Part shown: positions 12,089 through 23,477 of the stretch, piece by piece | Layout: the number at the start of each line of letters is the position of its first letter | How positions within the stretch are numbered: position 1 is the stretch's first letter | From: Cladobotryum mycophilum | Taxonomy: Eukaryota > Ascomycota > Sordariomycetes > Hypocreales > Hypocreaceae | Direction: 5' to 3' | DNA length: 64,000 nt | Assembly (NCBI GenBank): GCA_036429605.1 | Contig: CM071590.1 | Coordinates: 5,518,001-5,582,000, forward strand | Program-made: the position numbers and the translations under genes | The notes under the pieces: generated by a model | Database searches by the model: none | The model's input: the letters and a program-made list of their open reading frames with translations, nothing else | Told to the model about the DNA's origin: nothing

Positions 12089-12696
12089 TACCATTTTGTG
12101 TTTTTTTGTTTGCTTTTGGCATGGTGTTTGGATATTGCCATATGATGGTTGGTGTTATGGGCTTGGTGTTTTGATATTTATTACCTGCAAGGTAGGATTG
12201 CTCTGGGTGGATTATGTCTGGACTATGGGTACACAAATACATCTCGACTCTGTTATTGTTATGGCTTGAAACCTGACGCTAAATTAGAATGAGAATAGGA
12301 AATGAAACTATTGAATGGTCTTGTATATTATAATAATGTTGGTGTGGTTTGTGCTGGTTGTGAGGGTACAGGCTATGTGCTTTAATGGGTGAGTTGACAT
12401 AATGATGGGGCTTCTCAAGCAGTGATGCATGACGGAAGCTTGCAGTTGACAACAAAGCTGTGCCCTGACGTCTGCTTAAGGTGTCTTAAGGAATCTACCA
12501 AGTCGTTGATTCCTTCCTCGAAATCTCTTATGTAATTCACCTCACCTCCTTTTGTAGCCTCGCACCTCAACTTACCTTAATCATACCACTTCCCTTCTCT
12601 TGACCTGCATTGCTGCTCCGCTATAGAGCCCTCCTCAAGACCTCTATAACTAGGGCTCTCAACAGGACTATTCACAGACCTTCACTGCAACTCACC
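12089..12696. other. Intergenic region between atg29 and Arb2-domain gene
   Basis: About 600 bp holding the atg29 3' end and the promoter of the next gene. No gene is supported. A CT-rich stretch lies just before 12697, as expected for a fungal 5' leader. Confidence 0.5.
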
Positions 12697-14124
12697 ATGT
12701 TTCGCCGCCACTGGTCTGGACTTCCCAAGGACGTTTCCTTCCCATCCGACCTTAAAGGACTTGGGTTTGTGTCTTCGGAATGCTGGAATCTCCGATGATG
12801 CTAACAAGTTGTTTCGCAGATACTTTGTGAACGACCAAGATGAGATCCGCTCCATCGAAAATCCGGATAATTACTTCAAGTTTTTTCTGAACCGTAACCT
12901 TCGCATCAACGCCAGACAGCGCTTCGAATTCAACCGTAGGTTCAGACCCCCCGCTATCTTTGATAAAGGAAGTACGCCCTAACAGTGGGAAAATAGATGC
13001 TATAGAGGAAATCGTTCATGAGCGTCTCGAGAAGGAAGGCTTGAAGAAGATTGCGGTCCCTATTGGCACGCCGACGACCCAGCCTCATGTCCCCATTTTT
13101 ATCAGCCCCGATTTGAAGTCCAAGTCTCGTGTCGTCGTCTTATTTGGACAATCTTCTCAAGATTTGGGAATGGTTGCTGGAAGAGTTGCAAACGGACCGG
13201 GCGGAATAAATGAAGGCACCATGGTCTCGGTTGTTCGCGCTATCCATGAGCAGATCTCCTCGGATACCAATTATTGCCCCCTGGAATCGTCATTGCAAAC
13301 ACGGGACAATTGTACTGGTGGCCAGAGGGAGGCCGTGCCATCACCGTCTACGATAGCACTGCGATTCCTCTGTCTAGCTTGGTGCATGCAGGTCGACGGT
13401 ACAATGCCGAGTTGAACAGCATTCCGCGCAATGAGGACCCGGTCAAGCATGTGAACAGCATCTTCAACGAGGTGCTGGCTAATCTAGCAGGAGACGAAGC
13501 GAAAATCGACATCGTAGCTATAGGCGAGAGTTGTGAGATTGTGGAGAGGTTTTTAGATGACAAGCAAAACTGGACGATTTGGGGAGGTCAACTCAACTCT
13601 ATGGTGCTTCTCGAGCCAGTTTATACTTCAGAAGGCCTTACCAATGAGAAATTCAAGGAGTTCCTGGCCAAAGTAAGTGATATTTTCAGGTTAAACTCGT
13701 GTCAAACTAACTCATCCAGCGAACTCGTGCCTATCTCGTCTCTCCCGACCCTGTCGATACGCCTCTCGCACCACCAGAGGGAAACGAAAGCACAAACATC
13801 CCTCCATTTGGATGCCCCTGCTTCTCCTCCTCCGAGCCGCATTACACCGAGGTGATTCTAATTAAAGCCCGGGAACAGGTGCTTTCCTACCTTGAACACG
13901 TTGCCGAGCATCCGGGCTTTGAGAACCCAACCATTAATGTCGCCGAGCGCCCTGAGCGCGTGTTTACTGAGGAGGACTGGAAGACCTTGCCTGAGGAGCA
14001 GAAGCCGCAGATAGGTACCGTGGATCCAGAGGCGTTGAAGAAGGAGATGCAGCAGATGAAGCGGTGGAAGGAGTTTCAAGACACGGGCATGGCACCAGAA
14101 TGGGACTCTGAAGAAGAAGCTTGA
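12697..14124 (+). CDS. Arb2-domain protein, with one-base frameshift
   Basis: Exons 12697-12764, 12820-12935, 13006-13672 and 13720-14124. The start MFRRHWSGLPKDVSFPSDL and GYFVNDQDEIRSIENPDNYF are characteristic of fungal Arb2-domain proteins, followed by SRVVVLFGQSSQDLGMVAGR, GGINEGTMVSVVRAI and NTGQLYWWPEGGRA. Arb2 in fission yeast is part of an Argonaute-containing complex of heterochromatic RNAi, and the same fold occurs at the end of Hda1-type deacetylases; whether this protein does either is inference. The frame breaks at the C5 run 13277-13281: one more C joins YCPPGIVIANTGQLYWWP in a single frame, giving 418 residues. No GT-AG intron explains the shift. The C-terminus PEWDSEEEA is intact. 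Confidence 0.82.
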
Positions 14125-14385
14125 TCTAGAGGTAATTGGGGGTTGGGATATGGGTGTTATGCAACCCCTAATATATAACAGCGAATAAAGATCGGATGTT
14201 AACACAGAAATCAAGAGTGCCAGAAGATAGCTTATAATGCAGATGTCAATTGATCTCCATTCATAAAACTGGACTCGGAATATGTTTTCCTCAAGTATCT
14301 CATTATAAATACATTGCAAATCTCAACACAGGATAGTAGTAATTTGTCACATGCCCGTATTACAACACTAGGAAGGGAGAAAGAT

Positions 14386-16021
14386 CTAAGCCTTGAAAAG
14401 CGACGTAATTCCAGCCGTCGGCGCCGTAACCTCCTCCAACAATTCTTTCGTCCTTCTCGTGCGTTCCTGAACGACTGCTTCTTCGGCTGCCCATCGGCCC
14501 TCGGTTTCTTGCGGGCCGCTCCAGAAGGAGAACATGGTGGACTTGGAACCGCTTTCTTTGTTTGCTTGCTCTTCCTTGGCTAGTCTTGCGACCATGGTGG
14601 ACCAGTTGCCTAGGCCGGCGGAGAGGCATTCTCGACATGTCTGCTTGGCGTCACGGTCTCTGGCGGTCTTGTTTATGCCGTGGAGTTGTTCCTCTGCTTG
14701 GTCTACGCCATCACGCGTCCAGGCGAGGCCGTCGTCCCGCAACCCCGTGGCGTACAGGATCTCGCCAATGTAGAGGTTAAGAGAGGCTTCCTGGCAGCGC
14801 TCGTAGGTGCTGCGCCAGGGGGCCTGTGTGCCGTCCGGTGGGGGCGGGGGGTAATCTGGCGGGGCGAGGAATTTGAGGATTTGTTCGTGGAGGGGAAGGC
14901 GTTTGGATTGGGAGGCGGGGGTGCGGGGGGGTTCGTTGGAGAGGGAGCGGCGGGCTTTGAGGACGGAGAGATAGATGGGCAGAGCGGCGGAGACGTCCCC
15001 CTTGCGGGCCTTGTGGGTGGCCATGGCTGTGAGAGCATCTAGGAGGTTTGTGGATGGTGGTTCAGAGAGATGTTTTAGGGTGAGAGCCTTGGCGTCGTAT
15101 GGTAGTTTTGACGATCCGTGTGTTGCTTCCGCCAATGCCAAGCGGTAGAGCGCCTCGGCGCCTTCTGGGTTGTTCTTGAACTCCAAGAAACTGGCATATT
15201 CTAGAGCGGCCTCAATCTTCTGGCGTGGGGTCAAACCCTTGGTCGCTAGGATCTTGACGTACCAGTTATCGGCAGCGGGGTAGGCGAGTTCGCAGTCTTC
15301 CTCCCGAGGGGCGTGAGGGTTTCCGGGGGTATCGGCGAAGGTCGTGGGTTCGAGGGACCGATGACGAACTCTGGGGGGATACAATGTTGCGAGTTGTGTC
15401 GCGGAGCCAGCCGTCGACGTGCTCAGCGGCTTTGGCGGCTAGCATGATGGCCTCGAAATACCCTCTCCTCCACTCCTCTGATTTTGCCGAGATGTCGCAG
15501 GCGATGAACTCCCCAGGAACCTCCAGATTCGGATCGACAATGTCGGACAGTTTTACGACGTTTTCCCCTCCTACTTTCGGGTCCTCCAATCGAATCACAA
15601 CCCCCCGCGATAACTCCAGCGCCCTGGCCCAGTTGATCTCCCCATTCTTGGGATCCTTGAAGTTATTCGCATCCCTCAGGTATTTCCTCGTCAGGTAATG
15701 CCACTCATGCGGGGTAGGAAACGCCCGCTCGACGACCTCCTCGTTGACGGCGAAGAAAATCACCACCACGCAGACAACGGCCCCCCATAGCGTAAACGTA
15801 TACCGCGCGACCAGTTTCGCCTCGTGCTTCCACCACCGTTTCCGTTCGGACGTAAAGTACCGCACTAGATGCGGGCTCGATTTCGGGACGAAGAGGAAGG
15901 GGAGGATCGGTCGGGACCCCGTGGTGGTGAGACAGGTCTGGTGGGCGAAGCTCCGGAAGCATTGGGATCGAGGGTTCGTCGAGATGTACACGACCCTGCG
16001 GACACCGATCCTGGGGGCCAT
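14386..16021 (-). CDS. Mitochondrial TPR-type membrane protein, with two one-base frameshifts
   Basis: A single-exon gene of about 545 residues once two frame breaks are allowed for. The start at 16021 (MAPRIGVRRVVYISTNPRSQ) gives an Arg/Ser-rich, acid-free N-terminus like a mitochondrial presequence, then a transmembrane helix FTLWGAVVCVVVIFFAV, then helical repeats (AALEYASFLEFKNNPEGAEAL, then KARKGDVSAALPIYLSVLKA) that look like TPR units. Conserved peptide PPEFVIGPSNPRP appears between two frames: it needs one extra base in the G6 run 15373-15378 and another in the G5 run 15325-15329 (plus-strand letters). With both added, 1638 nt divide exactly into codons. Its exact role is unknown to me; homologues are annotated only as TPR proteins. 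Convergent with the Arb2 gene and divergent from the tRNA-modification gene. Confidence 0.75.
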
Positions 16022-16346
16022 GTCGACTTGCGCGGGAGGGGGAGCCGCAGCTCCGGGGAGTTGGTAGCGAAGACCAAAATTTGAATTTGAATTGAAGAAA
16101 AGCGGTTGATGCTCTTGGGTGATGGCTTCTGGGCGGGAGTGCGTCATGTTGCAGCCCGTTGTGGAAAAATTATTAGGCAATTGAAGAAGCGATGATTACC
16201 TAAGCGAAAAGCAAGATCTATTGCTCAAAATTCTGTAGGACACGATCACGCCACTTAAAGAGCTTCAGAGTTGGAATATCGTGTTATCTCTTATGACAGG
16301 TTTGGGTGAATTTATTGGTTTTGAATCATTATAATATGTGGTTACC
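16022..16346. promoter_or_regulatory. Compact divergent promoter, TPR protein / t6A dehydratase
   Basis: About 325 bp between the two start codons must serve both genes. An upstream ATG at 16336 lies in another frame, 11 bases before the chosen start at 16347. No specific binding sites can be named. Confidence 0.5.
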
Positions 16347-17855
16347 ATGTCTTCCTTTCTAAGCGATACACTTTCAAGTCCTCGTTTTCACTTGTTTGCG
16401 ACGGCTGCCCTGTCTGGCGCAACAGTCGCATCCCTCATACTAGGGTATCAAGCATTGGAGAAGGAAGAGAGGCTTTCTGAACTGAAGAGCTCCATGCCGT
16501 CATCGCCGACGGATTCGAATGAGAATAGGCTAAACGACTTTGGCGCATCACTTAATCCCGAGGATGTGCGAAACCAAGCGCTGGCGAAGCGTGCGCAGGC
16601 TGGGGACTTTGACGAGGAGCTCATCCTAGAGCAACTCGCTCGGAACCAAGTATTCCTTACACCAGAGGGCCTACAAAAGTTGCGCGACTCCTTTGTCATC
16701 GTTGTGGGATGTGGTGGCGTGGGATCTCATTGCACAGCTTCCCTGGCGCGGTCGGGAGTCTCCAAGATCCGTCTCATAGACTTTGACCAGGTCACTCTCA
16801 GTTCACTCAACAGGCATGCCGTTGCGACTCTCGCAGACGTCGGTATCCCAAAGGTGCAATGTCTTCAGCGCCGGCTAATTGCCATTGCCCCATGGATCAA
16901 TTTCGACTTACGGCAAGAAAAGTTTGACGAAGCTGTGGCCGCGGAAATGCTTAGCCCCTGGGGGGAAGACGGACGCAAGCCGGATTTCATCATCGATGCA
17001 ATCGACAACATCGACACCAAGGTTGCCCTCCTGAAATACTGCTACGACCACAACTTGCCGGTTATTAGTTCCATGGGAGCGGGCTGCAAGGGGGATCCTA
17101 CGAGAATCATCGTTGGAGATATCGGCACAAGTACGGACGATGGTCTTTCGAGAGCTACGAGACGACGATTAAAACTACAGGGCATCACAAGTGGCATCCC
17201 GGTTGTGTACTCTACAGAAAAGACTGGCGAGGGTAAAGCCGAACTGCTCCCTTTGCCGGAAGAGGAGTTCCAAAAGGGCTCCGTTGGAGATCTTGGAGTT
17301 ATGGCCAACTTCCGAGTACGGATTCTACCTGTTTTGGGTACCATGCCGGCCATATTTGGCTTAACGGCTGCAAATCATGCCATCTTGAAGATTACTGGCT
17401 ATCCCGTCGAGTATGTACCCGCAAAGGGACGCGAGCGAATGTACGAGAGCATCCTCACCTATGTCCAGAGCTCTGAGGAGAAGCTCGCTCGGCTGTTTGT
17501 TCCGGGCACTACTGGGTTGAAGATTCCGCTGACTATTGGCGATTGCGCCTTCATGTCCGAGGAGGTGTATCATGCACGCAGCATCCTGAGTGGTCTCCCT
17601 ACCAGGTTAGTTCTCATCAGATGGCGTAAGCCGGCGAATGGCAGCATGAACGTCATTGGCGAGGGCAAGGACGAGCAGAAGTGCTCGACCGTGAGACTAC
17701 GGGACTTGGTCTGCATGACCAAGGAGGAGGCAACAAGGCACGAGAAGGAGATATTCAAGGCGGACAAGCCAGTGGAGGAGCTGTACGATGAGGAGACTAT
17801 CAGGCGGGTGGAAGCCAAGATGGCCGAGGCAGGTAAATACGAGCAGTATAGATGA
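16347..17855 (+). CDS. tRNA threonylcarbamoyladenosine dehydratase (Tcd1/Tcd2, CsdL/TcdA family)
   Basis: An intron-less frame of 502 residues. After a short N-terminus comes a hydrophobic helix at about residues 15-37 (FHLFATAALSGATVASLIL), consistent with the mitochondrial outer-membrane anchor of fungal Tcd proteins. The ThiF/E1-like Rossmann domain follows with GCGGVGSH at about 121-128, the IRLIDFDQVTLSSLNRHAVA strand and helix, and the acidic FIIDAIDNIDTKVALLKYC stretch. The enzyme uses ATP to cyclise N6-threonylcarbamoyladenosine at tRNA position 37 to ct6A. I chose ATG at 16347; the frame is open three codons further but without ATG. A G6 run inside it (TGGGGGGAA near 16960) is in frame, so not every homopolymer here is shortened. 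Confidence 0.9.
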   Translation: MSSFLSDTLSSPRFHLFATAALSGATVASLILGYQALEKEERLSELKSSMPSSPTDSNENRLNDFGASLNPEDVRNQALAKRAQAGDFDEELILEQLARNQVFLTPEGLQKLRDSFVIVVGCGGVGSHCTASLARSGVSKIRLIDFDQVTLSSLNRHAVATLADVGIPKVQCLQRRLIAIAPWINFDLRQEKFDEAVAAEMLSPWGEDGRKPDFIIDAIDNIDTKVALLKYCYDHNLPVISSMGAGCKGDPTRIIVGDIGTSTDDGLSRATRRRLKLQGITSGIPVVYSTEKTGEGKAELLPLPEEEFQKGSVGDLGVMANFRVRILPVLGTMPAIFGLTAANHAILKITGYPVEYVPAKGRERMYESILTYVQSSEEKLARLFVPGTTGLKIPLTIGDCAFMSEEVYHARSILSGLPTRLVLIRWRKPANGSMNVIGEGKDEQKCSTVRLRDLVCMTKEEATRHEKEIFKADKPVEELYDEETIRRVEAKMAEAGKYEQYR

Positions 17856-19687
17856 GAAAATCAACATGTTGAAGAGCAAATCCTGGATACGTTGTTTCCC
17901 CCTTGCCAAAGTTTACTCTTCTCTCCCTCTCCCTCTGTCTTTCTTTTTTGATGTGAGGCAACAACCTGAAAGTCCTCCACGTGAGTTTATTGGGCGAGAG
18001 CTTAGCTCGGCTGCTATTGGTTTCATCGAGTGCGGCCGACAGCTGACTCCCTGCAGGCCCAGTACGGTGAGAGAAAAAGTAATTCACTCCTCCATACCAC
18101 GCCTGCATATTACCTTTCAGCCCGTTTTTTTATTCGTTAGGTGGTAAATAAGTGGAACATCAGAAATCGTGCTCTTGCTTTGATGATTCGACACTTCTGA
18201 CTCAACAGAGGGAGGGGAGGATGATCTTTTTGCCGCGCCAACCTGCAAGGCAACCTTTTTTCTCCCCCTGGACCCATAGGAGGGGGTACGGTGACGACAT
18301 GCTATGTATTTTCTGACTGTGAGGTGTAATGTGCGATGGCAAGGCAACGGAACTCCATGTGGCTCTGGGTCTGGGCCTTGATTTCTTACTACAAATAGGG
18401 AGACCTTACATGAAGGCAAACACACTTGCACGCCCGGGAAGTGCTCCTGTTGCAATATGTTGCTCAACGTGTTCATCTTGTAACCAATCGAGGGCTTTTA
18501 AGGCAACAGAATAAAGGGGCAGGGAGAGTAGCGTCTTCAGTCGTATTGTCACTAATGAAACTTTCTGCTCTTGTATGGAGGTGTCGAGAGAACTACCCAA
18601 TAGCAACTCATAAAAAAGTAAGGCGAGAACATTATTATTCATAAATCCTGGATGATGATCATGGGCGTTTCGATGCCTTGCAGCCTCATACACACACACT
18701 CTCTCCCTTTTTCCTCGGGCTAAAGGAGTATACATTGATTGGGTCGAGGATGTTGGCCCCTGTGTTGATTCAGATCAGGCGTAGGGCGTAACAGGTAGAC
18801 AATAGATACTAATTCTTTTTTGTCTGCAAGGTTGCCTGGGCATTAATGACTCAAGAAGGGGTAACTTCTTGTTTCTCATTTACGGAGTAAAAGGGACGAA
18901 TGATTGGTTACAAGATCTTGTTGATAGTGCCTCAGGTAATACACGGCGAATCATGGACTCCGGATAATAGAGGGTTCATCCTTGATAATTTTGGGTACGG
19001 ATATTGATGGCTCAGGCATGAACATGTGTTATCCATATTCAACTTGGTTTTTTTTTTTTTTTGAATATGCAAATATCAAGACAGGGCGATCCCTTCCCTC
19101 CCTTGTCCCTCCCTTGTCCCCTCCCCTTTTTTTTGCTTTATTTTTTTTTCTGTAACAAATTTCACTACCGAGACAGCTGAAAAAAAATCTGGTTGCTGGG
19201 TCGTGCTATAGGGGTAGGCAGCATTGAATGTTTTAGATTTTTGGAACAACCGTGTAGAACTGCCGAGCGTGGGAAATCTCGGTGTCTTACGGTGTCATGT
19301 TTTAACACCGATTTCCCAAGTGTCAAGGATGGTAGATACCAAAGATCCAAGGGATCTCATTTTAAGATGAATAAATGAAAACTCGTGGGGCTTTACTGCA
19401 CCCATTTATTTTCTGGGGATGAATGAGGCGTCGTGGGCCCTACCTCTGAGCGCCCATTCCACCCCTGTATTTGTACCCATGTTTAATCTTTAATCTTGAT
19501 CTAGCTGCCAACACGTGTCGTCGCTTAGTAGCGCGTCGCGGGGTTATGAACCCCCCTTAGAGCGATGGGTGGTGGATGAACCTCTGTTCCAATCTGCCAC
19601 TGTATGAATTACCAGAGGTAGTAATTGACCGAATACTTGTAGACTACGGAGTACAGCATCGCCGCTACTTGGAGCTTAGGACAAACC
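17856..19687. other. Intergenic region with simple-sequence tracts
   Basis: About 1.8 kb with no supported gene. It contains a T run near 19050-19064, a pyrimidine-rich CCCTTCCCTCCC-type tract around 19090-19130 and another T run near 19140. Short open frames on both strands do not resemble known proteins. Confidence 0.5.
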
Positions 19688-22600
19688 ATGTCATACTTCT
19701 GGCCGGGTTCCCAGTATCACAAAGCCCACGCCTCTACCTCGTTATTTGGCGGGAACAATGGGGTCGTGCAGGAAAGGGAGGATGTTACAACATTCAAGGG
19801 GAAGCTCTTCGATGCTTTCAAAGGCATTGATACCCCGGGTTCCTTTGCATCCTTTGGCGAGTTGCCCGAGCTGCCGTCTGCTGGGCTGTCCGTCAATGGA
19901 GTCGGCGACATCACTATGCCCCTGGATGAGCCCCAGGCGCGCCGGTTAATTGCACGGTGTCGTCAGGCTCCCTATGGTAAGGGAAGTGACACCATTGTCG
20001 ATACGTCTGTGAGAAACACTTGGGAGCTGGATGCATCTCAGTTTGCCTTCAAGGACTCGGCATGGCCGCATTTTATTTAGTCCCTCTGCACCAGAGTCGC
20101 TAAAGACCTTGGTATCGGTACGACCATCAGGGCTGAGATATACAAAATGCTCATTTATGAAAAGGGCGCCATGTTCAAGGCACACACTGAGTATGTTCAA
20201 GACTATTTCCCCTCCTCCACTTAGTTTCAAGATAGCTTTGTAGGTTGTTACGTCGTCCCGAATCTGACTGTTCTCACGCAGCACCGAAAGATTCCGGGCA
20301 TATTTGGCACTCTTGTCATCTCTCTGCCTTCGGAGCATCAAGGCGGAGAGGTGGTGGTCAAGCATTGCGGCGAGCAGAAAATCTTCAAGGCGTCCGGGGC
20401 CACACAGTCCTACGTCTGCTGGTGCTCGGACGCATCGTATGAAGTACTCCCTGTAATCTCAGGTTACCGCTGGGTTTTGACGTATAATCTCGCCATTGAT
20501 TTGGCAGAGGCACGTCCGTCGGCGAGCATGCAGCAAGTCGGGGCTCAATCGGTTCGTCGTCTGCTGCAAGAGTGGCTTGCCGATGACAAGGGATCGCGCA
20601 AGATGAATCACATCTACCATGTGCTGGATCACGACTATACCGAAGCCAACGCGTCTCTCAAGATGATGAAGGCGCGAGACTTGGCCCAAGCCCAAGCTCT
20701 AAAGGCTAAAGGCAATCCCCAATGAGCTCCCCTTTGAGATCTTTCTTACACTGCTAGACATTAATAACCTTTGTATAATTGGCCACGAAGTGCAGACACT
20801 GATAGATTTAGAGGGCCAAAAGGTGGCGGGGGGATTGGCACTTGACCCGAAGGACCTGGTCGACAAGGACTGCTTTGCGGACATTACAGATGAACACTAC
20901 GAAGAATATATGGGGAATTCGGTATGTCGCTGTCTACTTTTGATTTGATATCCGTAGCCAGTGTCTTGAACTACATTGGTGTGCTAATGGAGCGGGTATA
21001 GGGGCCATCAGCTACACACTGGTACTGCCTAACGGTAGGAAAATCCTATATCTTACATACTACTCATCATTCGCTAATGCATAATCCAGGCCGTTTTACT
21101 TGTTCCTCGCGATTCCATTGTTTCGTTCCTAACTCCCTTTGAGCACCCGAGAGATACAGAGCATCACAATCTGGAACCACAGTTCGGCTATTTCGCACGA
21201 CTTTGCTTGCGGCCGGGGCATCATGAATCACTTGTCAATGTACTGGAGAAAATTCATGATCACTTGGCGAACAAGCCGGAACGTGTGGGCACCTTTTCCG
21301 GGTTACCAGAAACGGACGGGGAGGCCATGTGCGCCGTTCTCAAGGCAGCGATTCGACATGAGCGATTCGCCCTCTTTGAGAAGGCCGCCGCAGCTCACAA
21401 TGGCCTTTTGCCGATGAGCTTTTTTGCCTGGACTTCAGATTGGCTGACTAGTGATACTCATGTTGAACAATGGTCCAAGAATATTGAAAAGGGGTATGTA
21501 TTCGACTCGGAGCGCACGATGACTTTGGAGACTAACCGTGATAGGCTATTTGGCGCCATCTCGAGATACAAATATTTCTCTAGCCGTGTCTTTGCTATTG
21601 CGAAATTGGTGCCTATCGGCAGTCCTATTTCCAGAGGACACGGCCAACGTGGTTACGTTCTCCATTGGGCCCGTGGAGCATTGCAGGCCCAACTCGATGC
21701 TGGCCTTGTCAGTGACCTTGATAAAGAAGATGGATTCGCCTGGGTCGAACTGGCACTGTATTACAGCAATCCACTTGCCCTTCTGCAGCAACAGTGGGTT
21801 TTCTCCTCTTTATTGGGCTTGTATAACACTTGCTAAGCAATCTTATAGTTTTGACGCTATCCATGGAAGACGGGACGCTGTAGGATTCTACCTCGGACTC
21901 ATGGATCGCCTGATGCATTACAAGAAACAGGGCACGCTGCCTGCGGAGGAGTCCATGCTATTGTATCGAAATGTGGCCAGGTATTTTATTGAATCGACTG
22001 ATTTCACAACGGTGCGCAATATCAAGGTAATCGAGGAGGCCAACGAGGAGAGGCAACGAACGTCTTCTTTCCCTCACCTCGGGCCCCCGAAAACGCAAGA
22101 GATCGAACGTCGGAGGGCCATCACGGAGGAAGACTTGTTGGAATTCTGCCGTTCCATCCTCGACATCAGCACCCCAGGGGATGACCTCTGGCTGCTATTC
22201 ACCACCAAGCTTCTTGGCGACGTTCCCCGGCTGCAGGCCCGCGAATTGTGTCACTTTTGGATGCGGTTCATGCTACTCCTCAACATGCGCATCAGCCAGA
22301 GCACCAGGCCCTTGGTGCGTCGCACTACCCGGAACTCTTTTCTGCCGTCATCGGGTGGTGACCAAGACGTCCAGGCGGATCGATGAGACACGCAAGGATT
22401 GGGAACTGCGGCGGCAGACAGCGTCCATGCATCTTGGTTTGTTTGAAGAGCCTCAGCTTAGGCTGCTGCTAGGGCCAGCGTACGAGTCGATCATGACGAT
22501 GAAGTGTATATCCTAGCCAAGGCCCAAGCCAGCTCCAGTCACAGTCCCAGCCCAGGTTCCCACCCCAGCCCCAATCGTTGCCCGGGTTCCAGCCTCCGTC

Positions 22601-22849
22601 ATTGTCCCCGTCAGGTCACGGATTCCGGTTTCGCTTCCAGCCCCAGTCTCAGCTCGAGTCCCTCTACCGCCTCCAACTTCAGCCGCGGCCCCACCAATGC
22701 CACCGCTGCCGAATATTCTCCCTCCGCTGTCGTCGACGAATCGGAACCCGGGTCCCCTGCAGGGCCTTGAAGCGTTGGGCCAATCAAGGCGATCGGTATC
22801 TGGGACGAAACGGAAGCTGCCTGAGGTGATTGACCTGACCAGTGATTGA
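19688..22849 (+). pseudogene. Decayed 2OG-Fe(II) oxygenase-superfamily gene
   Basis: Conserved protein blocks lie in order on the plus strand: GSFASFGELPELPS, DTSVRNTWELDASQF, EIYKMLIYEKGAMFKAHT, GTLVISLPSEHQGGEVVVKH, YEVLPVISGYRWVLTYNLA, YMGNSGPSATHWY, VPRDSIVSFLTPFEHP, and the end KRKLPEVIDLTSD. This matches a large fungal protein with a prolyl-4-hydroxylase-like 2OG-Fe(II) domain; H-x-D and the distal H/R of the iron and 2OG sites appear spread over the breaks. GT-AG introns fit at 20191-20281, 20922-21001, 21035-21089 and 21794-21848. Breaks: in-frame TAG at 20078-20080 and again at 22516-22518, with family sequence on both sides, plus frame changes near 20287, 20700-20720, 22270-22330 and 22354-22360. 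Both TAGs could be CAG with C changed to T. Substrate unknown. The 5' end is uncertain. Confidence 0.75.
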
Positions 22850-23404
22850 CGTAATTAGTTGGTGCCTAAGGCATAATACGTTTGTGATTCGTTAGGTTTG
22901 CGAGGTTATATTCTTCGTCTCGTTCATTCCGTGGCAACACGCCATTGCCGCCAAATGAGAAGCTGTATTGTAGGTGGAGGAAAAATAGGTGATGGATCGC
23001 CAAATTGTCTGGTGATTGTAATAAAAGCGGGTAACAACTTTTGTGCAAGTAATATTATTTCTAATCACACACTCACATACAACCACCATCCAAAGAAGAT
23101 ACCAGTTATTGGGTGTTGTTTGTGATGTTGATAACTGCACCAAGAGTCGTCTCTCCAAGTCGGACAGAACACCAGAAGAAGTGAGAGCTGCACCACCCAT
23201 TTGTGCCCCAGGCTCTTTGAAAAAGGAAGATTGAGCTTTAATTGTTTTCTTGTGACGACGTAGAGATAGGCTATAACCGTTGGGATCTCAAGTTTCCATG
23301 TTGTTACCAGACGTGAGGTTTTCCCTTGTTCGGCGCACCAAATACTGAAACAGATGTATACTTGCTTAAGCAACGTTCAAATAACGTGGGTCCAAGACCC
23401 AACG
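22850..23404. other. Intergenic region upstream of tRNA-Thr
   Basis: About 550 bp. Short open frames only; nothing recognisable. Confidence 0.5.
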
Positions 23405-23477
23405 GCCCCTATAGCTCAGTGGTTAGAGCGTTGCACTTGTAATGCAAAGGTCCATAGTTCAACTCTGTGTGGGGGCA
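23405..23477 (+). tRNA. tRNA-Thr (anticodon UGU)
   Basis: A 73-nt cloverleaf without intron. Acceptor GCCCCTA pairs with TGGGGGC (one G-U) with discriminator A. The D arm is GCTC/GAGC, the anticodon stem TTGCA/TGCAA with loop CTTGTAA (anticodon TGT), and the T arm CATAG/CTGTG closes loop TTCAACT. It decodes ACA. A near-identical copy lies about 800 bp away in inverse orientation. Confidence 0.93.

Noticed and set aside
20231..20442. Alternative splice reading through 20245-20442 in the oxygenase locus
   Set aside because: It stays open but loses all conserved residues (GTLVISLPSEH), so a frameshift is the better explanation.
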